A DNA stretch of 64,000 nt from Ciona intestinalis (lineage: Eukaryota > Chordata > Ascidiacea > Phlebobranchia > Cionidae), in assembly GCF_000224145.3 (NCBI RefSeq), contig NC_020166.2:2783561-2847560 (forward strand), given 5' to 3'. The translations under genes and the position numbers were made by a program. Under the pieces are notes generated by a model. The model was given only the letters and a program-made list of their open reading frames with translations, was not told the DNA's origin and searched no databases. Below are positions 1-12,309 of the stretch, in pieces (the stretch's first letter is position 1; the number at the start of each line of letters is the position of its first letter).

Positions 1-75
1 TCTATATGTCGTATTTTTGCTGTCTGTTTTATTAGTTTTCCAATATCCCTTTTTTGTTCTAATTTATTCTTGTAC

Positions 76-329
76 AGTAGGGTAGGGGAAGACGGGACTT
101 CTTTCACATCTATTTTTCGCCCCGTTAAGTAGTAAACAAAAAACATTCAAGAAATTATAAAACTTTATCCTTACGACTCCCATTGGCCGTTAGTAATTGT
201 TTAAAACACGATCAGGATACTTAGATTTTATGTGCTAAAGGTGTTCCATCTTTCCCCACCCTACTATACTACTTTTTTAACTTGTTATTCTATTAATTTT
301 CACTATTCCTATCTTCCCCCACCCTACAA
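76..329. mobile_element. MITE copy 1 plus a second right-end relic
   Basis: Left end GTAGGGTAGGGGAAGACGGGA and right end TTCCCCACCCTACTATA are inverted repeats (76-268). A further right end (CTTCCCCCACCCTACAATG, about 311-329) suggests a nested or repeated insertion. Confidence 0.8.
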
Positions 330-490
330 TGTATCCAAAAAATATCTTTTTTACTTTCTACTTAGAACAAACCTTGAGATATTCATTTAACCATTACACC
401 TCAAAAAAATGTTTTCCACGTTTTCAAATTAAAATTCAACGGAATCTTTTCATCTTCATTTATCCAGGACTTCTTCAAAGAGGACCCGCG

Positions 491-3400
491 ATGTCGGGAA
501 CAGGGAGCACAGTCGTAGAAGTGGATGGTGAGAAGATTGACATCACAGAGGAGCTTGAAGATCTCTTCCGACGGGATCAAGCTTCCGTTAAAGAGGACAT
601 CCGAAAATTTATCAGCGAACGTCACATTTCCCAATCCGCAATCGCAAAAGCGACAAGAAATGGTAAAAAATCTTTTTAAAACGTAACAATTTTGTATTTA
701 TAATATTTTTTAAAATATTTTTTTTATTTATAATTTTTTTAAACCTGTATTTTATTTTTTTTTAAAACGTATATTTTTAATCTTTTTTAGAACCTTTTTT
801 TTATATTTTTTCAAAACGTAAATTTCATCCACTTGTTCATTATTAAGGTCTTAAAATTTTAGATTATCTATACGTATGTATGCATACAAAAACGTTTTAT
901 ATACGTTTAAAAAATAAAAAATATACAACAATTAAATTTTTAAATTAAATGTTTTTTTATTAATTCTAATGCATTACATTCCCTTCGCTCAATAAAAATT
1001 TAACAAATTACACAAATAACAGCCATGCCCTAAAATTACCAGTTACTTCACACAAATATAGATTTTACACACATAACGGTCATACCTTAAAATTACTTGT
1101 TAATCCACACAAATATATAAATATCTTGCTTTACATAGCTATCAGCCAAAGCTACATCTCACAATGGTTAGCCCAACCCCAAGATATCAGCGGGCAGAAG
1201 AAGAAAGCCATGTACACTTGGTACATCGTGGAACGTAGAAAACCACCAGGCCTTACTAACGGTAGGTTGGGTATTTTTCTTAAGACAAACTGTCAAATTA
1301 AGTAATGTTGTAAACACATAAACAATATTTGATTGCTTATGATATTTGCAACGAATTACAACTATAAAGACTCGTAAATTTTGAATATACTAACATATAG
1401 TAGTGTGGGGGAAGATGAGACACCTTTAGCACATAATATCCAAATATCCTGGTCGTGTTTTAAACAATTAACAACGATCTATGGAAGTCATAAGGACACG
1501 GTTTTATAATTTTTTTAATGTTCTTTGTTTACTAGCAAATGGGACGAGAAAATAGAATGAAAAGGTGTCCCAACTTCCCCCACCCTACTATATACTGCTT
1601 TTCTGCGAGCACTTTGTATAGTAAAACTGGCCAACGGTGGGCATATATATTGGTGTTTCTTGTACAATTTAACTATAAAATTGCTTGCAGAAAACCTACT
1701 GTATGTATGTATGTATATATCATGGATTATAAATGTGAAACAGATTTTCTAGAGTTTGTGTTTTTGCTCTCTAGAACCGATATTACTTCTGCAATAATAC
1801 GACAAGACGTCGTCAGAGTCACAGTCCTGGGTCCTTTTAACTCGATTTACAAAAAAAACTAGTTGTTCGTTTAGTTTGTCTTAATCTTTTGGAAACAGAT
1901 TTCGCATCAAAGTTCTTTCGTTTTATTTTTTTTTAGATTTTTGTCAAAATATTATGTGTTATGTGTTTTTCGTAGGATTTTTCGGTTTATAAAAAAAATA
2001 ATATTTTTTCCGGATTTATCCACTATGACTAAATCGTTTTAAATGTGTAAAGACCCCGCCCATATTACATTAAAGCGCTTTTCCGCCTCATTTTTTCTAT
2101 ACGAAAACCCAAAACCGCCTGCGAAGTGGTTTTTATCCGCCGATCCCAGACCGTGTTTTTATAACACGTTTAAAAATTAAAACGGCTCCGTTATCCCGGT
2201 TTAATTTTTAATGAATACAGCAGACCAGCATTGTCCTATCTCTTATCGCTAACCCAGACCTTTTCGTCGTTACCCTCTGACACTAACTGCGCCGTTAACC
2301 ACTCACGAATTGTGTATTCCTAAAGCTAAATATAATCGGCCAGCTGACGCGCGTGATAGCCTGACACGTCTTGACGACCCGTTGTTTATACTCCATATTA
2401 ATAAATGATAGCGGGCATTAATGATGAATTGCGAGCCATCGAATGAGCTTCTTTCCGAAATGTTTTCCTCCGGTTTTACATAATCCGCACCGGTGTGTGT
2501 TTACGTATATTCATGTCAGCACACCCGCTCTAATAAGCCTACATACATATATCCTCTACGCGCAAGATTTAACACCTAAATCCTACAGTTTAAGCCGTGT
2601 CATGCCAGCGTAAAACACGAGGCAATTTGCCAAGAAAGTCTGTCTAATTACTTTTTTAATGGTACAGTCTTATCCTTAATATGTTGATAAGACAGCCCAC
2701 GTAATTCTACTACAAGGCAATTTGTGCAGCAATGGCGCCTTCTCATTTAAGTTTCGACGCCTTAAACCGCACGACAAAAACACGACCATTTAACAGCTGT
2801 GAACACCTCAAAACTATGACCAAACCAGATGCGACTTGAATCGCCCGCTCATTTAATTAACTTAATTGCGTAATAGGTATCAAGAACTTTGCCACAAATA
2901 AGTTTAATCCGCTATGTTGCAACGTAGACCAACACTTCGGTACTTGGTCGTTATCGGAAACAAGTTGCCGACAATTGGGAATAACGAGCCTCCGGCAGCC
3001 ATGACGAGCAATTCCATGAGTTTGCAAAGTTTGACTTGAACGTTTCGAATATTTTTCCCTAAATAAAAAAGTTAGAAAAGTCCAAAGATTTAATATAGGG
3101 CGGGGAAAGATGGGGCACCTTTTCATTTTCTCGTCTCAATTGGTAGTAAACAAAGAGCATTCAAAGAATTATAAAACCGTATCCTCACGACTCTCATATA
3201 CCGTAGATAATTGTTTAAAACACGATTAGAATATTATGTGCTAAAGGTGTCCCATATTCCCCCCACTCTACTATACACCATGTTGTGCATTTTCAAATAT
3301 AACTCTTGGCCACTAATACCCCCATCAACCTCTGGCACGGCTATTCCTATACCACATAATAGCTTTGTTTTCAAACTACACCATTTCCCAACAATCAAAT

Positions 3401-6400
3401 TTTGGGTGGCGGGTGAAAACAAATTTAGTGCGTTTATAAATTGTTAATGTACCGGTTATAACGCAATATCGTTTGAACCGCTGCGCACCCATATGTTACT
3501 GCTAATCCAGCGCAGTTTTTCTGCCTTAGCGTCGGATTAGGTCGGTTCATATATGACTACTGCATAATAATAGAGACAATACAATACCTGCTTCTTAAAT
3601 TGTATACAACGCATCAGCCGAATTTATAATTTAAATATTGTACGCGTCTCCTTGCCCGTTGCCAAGCTGTCTTTTATCCGTAAACTGAAATTGGGTCTCT
3701 CCTACATTTTTTTATTGTATATTATCGTAGGGGAAGATGGGACACCGTCAGCACATAATATCCACACATCCTGATCGTGTTTTAAACAATTAACAGCGGT
3801 CTATGGAGGTCGTGCGGATACGGTTTTATAATTATTTGAATATTCTTTGTTTACTACCAAACTGGACGAGAAAATAGAATAAACGGGGTCCCATCTTCCC
3901 CTACCATACTATGTATATAAAATGTTACAATAAAAAGGTACTGGCTACGTAATATCGTCACAAACACATGTGTCAATTTTACACAAATCTTAGTTTATTT
4001 AAATTTCCAGGCATGAGCTCGGTCCCCCCTGTAGTGTTTCGTCACAACGAGATTGAGAATGATTGCATAAGCCCTATGATGATGAAGTCGAAACGAGGAG
4101 CAAGGTTAGTTGACGACGAATATTAACCTCGTGACGTCATAGATACTAGTCCTGGCGTCACAAAGTTAGTTTTATGACGTCACCAAATCAAATTTAAAAC
4201 GTTTAAAAATATGCGTCATGTACGTGTCCTTGGGCAAGACACTTAACTGCAATTGCTCCAACCCAGTGGTCATTAATGGGTTGTCCAAATTATCAGCCAC
4301 ACATAAAAAAGAATGAAAAAAATCTCACCTCCCTCTCCCCAAAAAAACACAAAGTAACATACTTGGTAACCCGTAAGCTGGCACAAGGTGTATGAAACTG
4401 AACACCCGTGTTTAAAGACTGTCGTTTTTCAGCCACGCGAGGTTAAAGTAAGTTACATTTATTCACTAGTTAAACCTAATAACCCCCGTGTATCAAATCT
4501 AAGGTTCACCTGGCCAAAGGAATGCCTGTCAATACTTGAGAATTATTACAACGCAAACTCCTATCCTGATGAATGTAAACGTGAGGAGATAGCACATGCT
4601 TGCAATGCGATCATACAAAGTCAAAAACCAGGTAAAAACGCCACATATTCTTAGTTCGAATTGCTCTTTTATAGTGCCTAGCCCTTTTTAACAGGTGATT
4701 TTTTTTGGAAGGCGGGGGTATTTTAAAAACTTACTCGATTTTATAAAAAAAAAAAAAAAAACGTTTTTGCCATTTTTTGGCAAAAATTGCAGTTTTTGTA
4801 ACTTACAGCATATTTTAACGTTATACAGGCAGCATGCTTACAGAACTGGACAAAGTGACCACTGTTAAAGTTTATAATTGGTTTGCAAACCGACGCAAAG
4901 ACGATAAACGTCGTCGTCACATAGGTAAGAATAATGTTTTACTCAACGTTTTTTATTTTGTTTTGGCAGGTGGCGTTACGTGTTAACTTTTAGTAGAGTG
5001 GGGAAGATGGGACATATTTTCATTATGTTTTTTTTTCGTTCCATTTGGTGGTAAACAAAGAACATTAAATGAATTTTAAAACCGTATCCTCACGACTCCC
5101 ATAGATCGTTGTTAATGTTTAAAACACGATCAGGATATTTAGATTTTATGTGCGAAAGGTGTCCCGTCTTTCCCCACCCTACTATATAGTAGAAAACAAG
5201 GTGTATAGTCGTTATAGTAGAAAACAAGGTGTATAGTCGTCTGCGTGAAGGCATACTGTAGTTCAGTTTATAGTTAATTCCGAAAAAGGTGCGCGATCGC
5301 TCCAACCCAGTGGTCACCAATGGGTTATCCAAGTTGTCACCCATACATAAAAAAATAAAAATATCGTTCACCAACGAATTCACACCCGTGTCATATCAAC
5401 AAATGTTAGCACACGAGCACAAATAATAAAATTTATTTCAAAAATACATTTCTGTTTAAAAAAATCGTTTAAATTTTTTTATTATTTTTTAAACTGTGTC
5501 CAATTTAATCAAATCCCGGCTATCATTTGCATTTTAAATGAATTTCGTTCAAAATTTAATATTTTTTTTTCATTTCTAAATTTTACCTAAACCCTGTTAT
5601 ATAGAACACGTGGAGGCAATGGACCAACACCATCTCATTATGAGCCCTCGTCGTAACTCGGCCACTTCACCTTCCCCATCTTGTCATTCAAACGACAGCT
5701 CACAAGGGGTTGAAAGCAACGAACGCGTAAGTAGTTTTGGTCGGATTTAAGGGTCAGTTTTTGCCCGCTTTTTTTGCTCAATTTTTGTCAATTGATCATT
5801 TTTTTGTTTTTTTAATTTTTTTTTTTGTTTTCATTTTTTTTGTTTTTAAATCTGTTGGGTTCTTTTTCGTATTTTTTCAACCTTTTTGTCAGAAGCTACT
5901 TGCTGTTAGGACCAGTGTCATGATAATTATGTACTCTACTCATACAAAATAATTTTTTCAGTTTTATTCGGCTGTTCATGGAAAATACTTTTTACCTTAT
6001 AAATAAAAACGATTTTTTAAACTGGTGTAAAATATACAACAATTGTATAATTTTTCGATTAATTAAAAAAATATTTTAGTTAAACAAAAATTTATATCCC
6101 CTCGCGAATCTATTCGTGGCGCGGCGGTCGCTGCTTGTCACGTAACCGGTGTGCTTGTCACGTAACTTGTACACCTCCCTTCCCCACCACAGAACTACAG
6201 CTCATTCCCACTACCTATCCCCCCACAGTGCATGGTGATACCCAAGAAAGAAAATCCTATGCAGCTAGCACTTGAAATGGCGGCTGTTAACCATTCAATC
6301 ATGGCGCTCGTCAACCCGCATCAGGTCGACGATCCGATGCGAGAAGACGAGGAAGACGACCTTGGAGAATCTTCCTCGGAGGAAATCCAACGACCAGAGG

Positions 6401-6450
6401 AGCGTAGACCGTTTGAACGCTTACCGGACAACCGAAGCTACGCCGGCTGA
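491..6450 (+). CDS. HMBOX1: HMBOX1-type homeobox transcription factor, seven coding exons
   Basis: Coding exons at 491-662, 1139-1261, 4011-4104, 4504-4631, 4829-4924, 5605-5726 and 6229-6450 join in phase to a 318-residue protein. Exons 1-2 encode an HNF1-like N-terminal region (TEELEDLFRRDQ, ISQSYISQWL, KKKAMYTWYIVERRKP), a POU-specific-like fold. Exons 4-5 encode an atypical homeodomain, starting RFTWPKECLSILENYY and ending in the recognition-helix signature VYNWFANRRK, followed by a basic DDKRRRH stretch. The order and wording match vertebrate HMBOX1 (HOT1), a nuclear protein that binds DNA and, in mammals, telomeric repeats; human is about 420 residues, so this one is shorter. The C-terminus is acidic and Ser/Glu-rich. 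The start follows an acceptor-like TTTATCCAG, so the 5' end could be trans-spliced. The exon 4 acceptor has a poor pyrimidine tract and was chosen because only it keeps phase. HNF1 is the alternative, but the homeodomain reads as HMBOX1. Confidence 0.85.
1397..1594. mobile_element. MITE copy 2, in HMBOX1 intron 2
   Basis: TIR pair GTGTGGGGGAAGATGAGACA and GGTGTCCCAACTTCCCCCAC around a core with CAATTAACAACGATCTATGG. Confidence 0.85.
3094..3275. mobile_element. MITE copy 3, in HMBOX1 intron 2
   Basis: Core in opposite orientation to copy 2; TIRs GGGCGGGGAAAGATGGGGCA and TCCCATATTCCCCCCACTCT. Confidence 0.85.
3727..3912. mobile_element. MITE copy 4, in HMBOX1 intron 2
   Basis: GTAGGGGAAGATGGGACACC to CCATCTTCCCCTACCATACT; only about 100 bases before the exon at 4011. 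Confidence 0.85.
4215..4468 (+). mobile_element. SINE without head, before HMBOX1 exon 4
   Basis: Body (GGGCAAGACACTTAACTGCA, CAACCCAGTGGTCATTAATG) and tail; ends 35 bases before the exon acceptor. Confidence 0.75.
4991..5187. mobile_element. MITE copy 5, in HMBOX1 intron 5
   Basis: TAGTAGAGTGGGGAAGATGG to CTTTCCCCACCCTACTATA. Confidence 0.85.
5185..5240. repeat. 28-base tandem duplication
   Basis: TATAGTAGAAAACAAGGTGT plus TATAGTCGT occurs twice in a row at the right edge of MITE copy 5. Confidence 0.8.
5288..5352 (+). mobile_element. SINE body fragment
   Basis: Short piece with CTCCAACCCAGTGGTCACCA and the ATACATAAAAAA stretch. Confidence 0.6.
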
Positions 6451-7829
6451 GTCTTTCCAAACTCCCCGTTTAATTCCGATCTCTTGCGCCACCGATGGAG
6501 CATGCTTCGCCTTGCCCGCCGTCGAGCTGTCCCCCCCTCCTTGCCTTCAGCGCTATTTATGTTCAGTATTCCAATATTATTGCGAAATACGAACCTTTAA
6601 AGTCGTCTTACGACTCGTTCCACGCCTTAGTTTCTCGCCCTGCCTTGCGCGGCGTCGGTCGCTTTTTTTCGTCCCCTATCGGTGCTAGGGGTGTCTGTTT
6701 TCCTTATTGCGCTCTAACCAACGTAAACTGTGCCATTCTACATGTCCGCTATAAAACAGTATACAACACAACCTAAATGCAGGTAATTTTCCAACTTAAG
6801 CAAACGATAACATTTCCTATAGTAACCGGTTCCAAATACCCGGCCATCTCCACCATATAAAGTATTCCTTTACCTTTTTCACCCCCAAAGCAAAGGGTTC
6901 GTTCCTTCTCTATATAGTACTGACTCGCCCGAGCTTGTTCGTTTTATTCTTTCTTTCTTTTACCTTATACGCGTCGCGGACGAGCGTTTTTTCAAATACC
7001 CCCCAGCAGTGTTAGCTTATTGTTCTGTCCTCTTTGCACGTCCGTATTTCCCGTTTTCCGAGGCCCGCTAACGCAGTAATGTTGCCCACACACATATAAA
7101 CGGCTTCGAATACTCCATTTTCGTCTAACGATTTATAACAATTTCTCCATATAAAACTACCCAAAGCTAGACTGCAACGTAACAGCACCCAGACAGCCCA
7201 ATAGCAGTGCTACCCACAACATATCTGTATTCTCCACTGTTAAAAAAGACCCCAGCGCTTGACTTTTCACGAGGCTTCTCCGCCACTGCCAAGTGCTTTT
7301 TTGGTATTCTGACTGCTCCCGCTGGGTCACGAACCCGGAACTCCTGTTCCTGCAAACCAGTTTCACGTTCAGTATTGTGTCCGCCTTTTTTATCGCACTT
7401 ACAGAACTTAAATTTCGGCAATAACGTGTGTAAATATTGTTCCTATCCTTATACACGCTGTGGACTTTGCAGCGCTGGCGTTTTATTTTATTTTATTCTA
7501 TCCTATACATTATCCCATAGGCGCCAAACCTGGGGTTTCAGGCTAGGCAGGCCTGCCGTGAAATTTTTTCCTCTAAATTAATCAGTAAACATTAAAACAA
7601 AAATCGTTTTGAGAAATTCGCATCCAGCAATTTCTGCCTTCCCTGCAGTTTCAAAACTTTGGCGCCTATACATTATCTATATATTCAATATATGTATTTA
7701 AATTTTTGTCGCTGATGCCCTCCTTAACGGTTTGGTGCTGAAGTCACGTGCATGCTGTACCATTGTGACGTCGATACATGTGACGTGTTTCTTTTTACAA
7801 TCAAGCCCGAATGATGTAAATTAAATAAA
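6451..7829 (+). other. Probable 3' UTR of the HMBOX1-type gene
   Basis: No conserved coding sequence follows the TGA stop. AATAAA signals lie at 7824 and 7899, the second touching a MITE. The stretch is C/T-rich on this strand and holds only short chance ORFs. The real 3' end is not determined. Confidence 0.4.
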
Positions 7830-7903
7830 CGGCATTACCGTTGTAAGAGCGAGTGTTTTGTAAACTCGATACTAATTGTACCTTGGGGTAAATATAGAAA
7901 TAA

Positions 7904-8097
7904 AGTAGGGCGGGGGAGATGGGACACCTCTTTATTTTATTTTCTCGTCCAATTTGGTAGTAAACAAAGAACATTCGAAAAATTATAAAACCCTATCCTC
8001 ATGACTCCTATAGACTGTTGTTAATTGTTTAAAATACGATCAGGAAATTCGAATATGAGGTGCTAAAGGTGTCTCATCTTTCCCCACACTACTATAT
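7904..8097. mobile_element. MITE copy 6, past the HMBOX1 3' end
   Basis: AGTAGGGCGGGGGAGATGGG to CATCTTTCCCCACACTACTA. Confidence 0.85.
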
Positions 8098-8100
8098 GTT

Positions 8101-8216
8101 ACAAAGTTACATATGCTTGTAACTGCACACGAGGTTTATAAAACACGACGTCCGTTTGATAACGACTCTCGCTGCCCGCCATTCGAGGATAAACAAGTTA
8201 CATTCATTCATTTATC
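8101..8216 (+). mobile_element. SINE 3' fragment
   Basis: 3' half only, ending GTTACATTCATTCATTTA; diverged. Confidence 0.6.
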
Positions 8217-8514
8217 TCAAACAGTTTAATAGCCACCGTTAAAACTTTAGAATGTACGCTTACCAATGCAGAATTACCTGACACGATCTGCAGTTAACTG
8301 CGTCGGTGTAATTTAAACGAAATTAAACAACCTACGCTTTGTATACTGACCTGCACTGAACTATGCTTTCTTATGGGAACGTTTCGTAGTCACATGTATA
8401 ATAAGAACCGAGCAGTCGTATTCAAATCGTTGCTACCATAGCCGGCGTGTGTCCAAGGACAAGATATACGTGGTGTTTTGTAAAAGTTGTCAGGCACACA
8501 TTACAAAGCAAGTC

Positions 8515-8633
8515 CGTAACAAAGTTACATCCGTGGTAACTCGTAAGCGGCACGAGGTGTGTAAAACAGAACATCCGTGTTAAGGACTGTCGTTGCCCCG
8601 CTACGCAAGGATAAATAATTCACGTTCATTCAT
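8515..8633 (+). mobile_element. SINE 3' fragment
   Basis: GTGGTAACTCGTAAGCGGCA through a TTCATTCATC tail. Confidence 0.65.
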
Positions 8634-8874
8634 CAAAGGTATTTGCATAAAAGATAAGCTTTTGTTTTCCATTGTTGTTCTCGCTTCCCGATCAGGGTAA
8701 AATTGCCGAAAATTCTTTCTCACGTCATTTCCTATTATCGACTACAAAGTGCTATCTTCTATCACGTATCCAACGTGTTCGACGTCACACTTAAACTGGC
8801 TTACAGAGTTTGCATAGCGTAAGTCGAGCTTTGCAAGAGAATTTTCATGTATACAGAGGCAGATTACTGAGAAC

Positions 8875-9744
8875 ATGGCTTCCAATTCAATGTAAGTTGT
8901 ATTGAATGTTTCTGTATATGATCAGCTAAATACATTTTGTGCAAAAATGCATACTGCTCTGAGAATTAGAATTCAAATAGCATGTTCCATAGACCTTCTA
9001 GCGTGCCTCCGCGTAGAACCTGAATAGATAGTCCGATACTGCTAACTGAGATAGCTACATCACAATACGTTTAACGAAGCAATCTAGTTCTATAGTTATC
9101 CAATCAATTAAAATCAAACCTTAAAACCTAACAATCGACCTATACAGACTACCATTCATTGTTGTCTTAACAGCTTCAAGAATTTCCGTGAAAGCTTGAA
9201 CTCGTGGTTAATCAATGTAGCTGGCGTTTCCCTCACCGATATCAGCAACAAAGATCCTTTCAGCAATAAATTCAACATATTTTTGTTCGCCTCCCTCATG
9301 GCAATGCTTACTGCCTTTTTGACTCTTTTCGTTATTGGTAAGTTTCAGTTGGTAAGGCTCTATATGGTACACCTGTTTAACTACCTGCCTTTTCAGCTTG
9401 TACTTACGAATGTTGCTTCGCTGCACAAGACAAGAAACGTTTTAAAAAACAAAAGAAAAGAGCGGCGTCCATAACATACAGAGTGAGTCCTGGTGAAATT
9501 ATATTTGTTTTTTTCGTATAAATATCTAAAACACCCTTTCGGTATTTTGCATTCGGGCGCTTAGCTCACTTTCTCAAACCTTAACGTAATTTGTTTCTCA
9601 TGAAATGGTGTCTTATCCTTCCCGCCCTATTATATCATATTAAACCTATAACCTATATACATATGTCATTTTAAACAAAGAAGTTATTATAATATCTCAC
9701 ACCAGGATTTCGGTAACGTGTACGAGATGCATGAAAACATATAG
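8875..9744 (+). CDS. Small single-pass membrane protein of unknown family, four exons
   Basis: Exons 8875-8891, 9174-9337, 9397-9482 and 9706-9744 join in perfect phase to a 101-residue protein. Each junction has GT/AG, and the first three donors are strong (GTAAGT, GTAAGT, GTGAGT). The N-terminal half starts MASNSIFKNFRESLNSWL. It is followed by a hydrophobic segment of about 22 residues (around 38-60, FLFASLMAMLTAFLTLFVIG), a Cys-rich juxtamembrane patch (ACTYECC), a strongly basic stretch (KKRFKKQKKR) and a short tail ending YEMHENI. By the positive-inside rule the basic side should be cytosolic. I do not recognise the family. The tail motif YEMH could be a tyrosine-based sorting signal, but that is inference. 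The last exon is short and is the least certain part. Confidence 0.6.
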
Positions 9745-9984
9745 GAGAGAGCTCGACCGACGCCACGACAAACACTTGAACTTACCCAATATACACATGA
9801 TATGTAAAAATGTTAGTGCATTGCTGCGATTTTCGTTCAATTATAGATGTGTTCTGTTTATTCTCTTTTTCTCTATTTTACGTTACAGATTTGTATGTAT
9901 GTCCTAACTGCTGTCAGTCCTCTACAAAAATAGTATTTCGACACACAAAATTTATGGTATTGCATTAATTTTTACCTACGAGAT

Positions 9985-10090
9985 TTAACCCATAAGGAAC
10001 CACTGTGTTGGAGCAATTGCCGAATAATGTCTTGCCCAAGGATACATGAGCCTACAATGGTAGCAGGGTCGGGCCGCAAAGACATCACCC
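9985..10090 (-). mobile_element. SINE middle fragment
   Basis: Minus-strand piece with CCACTGTGTTGGAGCAATTG and TGTCTTGCCCAAGGATACAT. Confidence 0.6.
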
Positions 10091-10466
10091 TATTGGCACA
10101 GGCAGGCGCGCCAACAATTGTGCACAATTAATTGTACGTCATCGTTACTAAGCGTGGGTATTAGTGCGTATTGATATTAACTTGTGAGTAACTGTCCAAT
10201 TATGGAATACCTATATTCCATTAGGTCCACACATTTCACACATATGTAATATGTTTCCACGTTAAAATATATCAGTTTAATTTCGGTTCACAGCAAAACG
10301 CTGTGGTTTTAACCAGTATCAGTATATATATAAACGAAACTCGTAAAGTTAATGTATAAGAAGTCATAATAGTGAAGCATATATATATAAAGGCTAGTAA
10401 GCGCAGAAGAGGCGTTTTAATAAACCTAAATCGTTTACCTGGTACATAATCATATATTTATATATA

Positions 10467-10657
10467 ATAGGGTGGGGGAAGATGGGACATCTTTTTTTCT
10501 GTCTTCTTGACCCATTTGGTATAGTAGACAAAGAACATTTAAAGAATTATAAAACCATACTCTCACGGCATCATGGACCGTTGTTAATTGTTTAAAACAC
10601 GATCAGGGTATTTGGATACTATGTGTTAAAGATGTCCCTTCTTACCCCACAGTACTA
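10467..10657. mobile_element. MITE copy 7, before the ParB-like gene
   Basis: TAATAGGGTGGGGGAAGATG to CCCTTCTTACCCCACAGTAC; ends about 80 bases from the next ATG. Confidence 0.8.
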
Positions 10658-10739
10658 ACCACCCATACGCAGAACCATTCCTTATAGAATATATTTAGCT
10701 TGAGTTGACTTGTGTTAATGGTATTCACCAAGCACAGCT

Positions 10740-11220
10740 ATGGTGAGTGTGCGTCCAAGTAAAGTTAGATTCACTCGGGATACCATAAAGCCACATTTCC
10801 GAAACAACCAGGGGGTTTCAGTTAATCAGGCCATCAGTAAAATTGTAGATGGTTCCATTCTTATAGAAGACTTTCCGATTATAGAAGTCATCAAGATCGG
10901 CAAAGAGTTGTACAGTCTGAACAACAGGCGATTGTACATGTACAGGGTATTGGAATTGAAACAATTCCTTGATAAGATGCAAATTAAAATAATTTCGAAA
11001 AAAAAGCTCAAGAGTTGGAAGTTTAGAACGCGAAATGATGGGAAGTCAGTAGAAGTAAAAAATGGTGAAACCCTTGAACATGCCCATGCCCCTCCAATAC
11101 ACGCAGTAATAGAGTGATAACAGATTTTAGTTTTGTAGTAGATAAAAATAATTGTTTATTGTTTAGGACAAAAAGAAGAAAAGGAAAAGAGGCAGAAATA
11201 AAACCAGAAATCACCGATAA
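10740..11220 (+). CDS. ParB/sulfiredoxin-like small protein with basic C-terminal tail
   Basis: An open frame from ATG 10740 reads MVSVRPSKVRFTRDTIKPHF, then FPIIEVIKIGKELYSLNNRR. The pattern of RPSKVRFT followed by hydrophobic-IxV, G-x-x-YSLNNRRL-x-x-YR resembles the ParB/sulfiredoxin-like fold seen in small uncharacterised eukaryotic proteins; this comes from memory. The frame runs on to a stop at 11117. However, a GTAATA donor at 11106 and a TTTAG acceptor before 11167 remove a 61-bp intron in phase 0 and give the tail DKKKKRKRGRNKTRNHR, for 139 residues in all. That tail looks like a nuclear or nucleolar targeting signal, so I prefer the spliced form. AATAAA lies at 11418. The catalytic capacity of the family is not established, so I assign no reaction. 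Confidence 0.6.
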
Positions 11221-11417
11221 AACCTCGTGTAGTTTTGTGACGCATTCTGTTCCAACATTTTTTGTGACTTATAACTGGGACTTCCCCGTGAAGCTAACAA
11301 GTTTTTCGTGGCGTCAAACTATATACGCAACCGTGCGACCATGGTAGGCCTATCTATGGTGTCTACTGTCTAGTGTAGAAAATCTTATAAAAATAATTTT
11401 TATTATATTTTTGCTTT

Positions 11418-11423
11418 AATAAA
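11418..11423 (+). terminator. Polyadenylation signal AATAAA
   Basis: Canonical hexamer about 200 bases past the stop of the ParB-like gene, in T-rich sequence. Most likely it ends that transcript. Confidence 0.5.
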
Positions 11424-11690
11424 GCTATAGAAACGTTGCGTTAAAAAAAATTGTACAGCTGTATTTACGTTTCAATTATTTTCATTGTATTTTATACTAT
11501 GTATTTGTAATCACTGATTTGCTTTGTTTAAAACATATATATTGAAATAAATAGACAAAACAAGTATTGCCTTCTTATAAAAACCATGTGTGACATAAAC
11601 AAAACCTGTAAAATTGTCTTCGCTATGACCATTTGTCCATTTATATCTTTTCAATTTTATTATAAAAGGACCATAAAGTATACTCTAAAC

Positions 11691-11800
11691 CAGTGCTCTT
11701 CAACATTTTATGGGCTGGTGAACCCCTAAAGTTGTTGCGTCGAACTCATGCACCCCTGATTGCTTTGGCACACCCCCTGATTGCGTGGCGGGAAAGTAAT
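11691..11800 (+). mobile_element. hAT-like nonautonomous element end
   Basis: CCAGTGCTCTTCAACATTTT followed by GGCTGGTGAACCCCTAAAG resembles the CAGTG(G/C)TTCTCAAA ends of hAT elements. The other end was not found. Confidence 0.4.
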
Positions 11801-12309
11801 GTAACTTTGTGGGTAATTGTTTTTTTATGTTTTTATGCATGGCGGACAATTCATTACGTTTACACTTTAAAACTTTAGTTTTCGATTTAAAGCCAAATTA
11901 ACTGAGTTAAGTATGTTATCAAAGGTAAACGATGCTAATTGCGAACTAGGCTCTTTGTCTTTGCTTACCAAAATAGAACAATAGTAACATAACATAGTCA
12001 TTAGTGTAGCAATAAAGGGATTTGGGTGTCTATTTCATTACTGATAATTATCGGCTCTGCATGATGTCTGACCGTATATAGAAGATAGAAATGTCTTTTG
12101 AAACGGTGCAAAACGTACTTACTAATAGCCTATTTTGCCCGGAACGTTTTCCTGCCGGTCCGTATTTAATGGGTCTCGCATCGTGTTTGTTCCGAACTAC
12201 TGCGCATGAGTGGTGGCACCCGATCCAAATTCAACGTTCGGAACAAATATATCACGACAGCTGCAGTTAGACTACTCGGTGTTCCTATGACTTTGTATAA
12301 CACATGTGT

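Larger units (their letters stand above)
7830..8874. other. Intergenic: one MITE and two SINE 3' fragments
   Basis: Between the homeobox gene and the small membrane-protein gene I see only repeats (7904-8097, 8101-8216, 8515-8633) and AT-rich spacer. The last 150 bases before 8875 should contain the next promoter, but I recognise no motif. Confidence 0.5.
9745..10739. other. Intergenic: SINE fragment and MITE
   Basis: Holds a minus-strand SINE fragment (9985-10090) and a MITE (10467-10657). No conserved ORF is visible. The bases before 10740 end in an acceptor-like CAAGCACAG two bases ahead of the next ATG. Confidence 0.5.

Noticed and set aside
7157..7581. Overlapping ORFs of about 100-124 residues on both strands
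   Set aside because: No homology, no splice context, and they lie in the likely HMBOX1 3' UTR.
10740..11117. ParB-like protein as a single-exon 125-residue ORF
   Set aside because: Possible, but the in-phase intron leading to a strongly basic tail is the better model; kept as the alternative.
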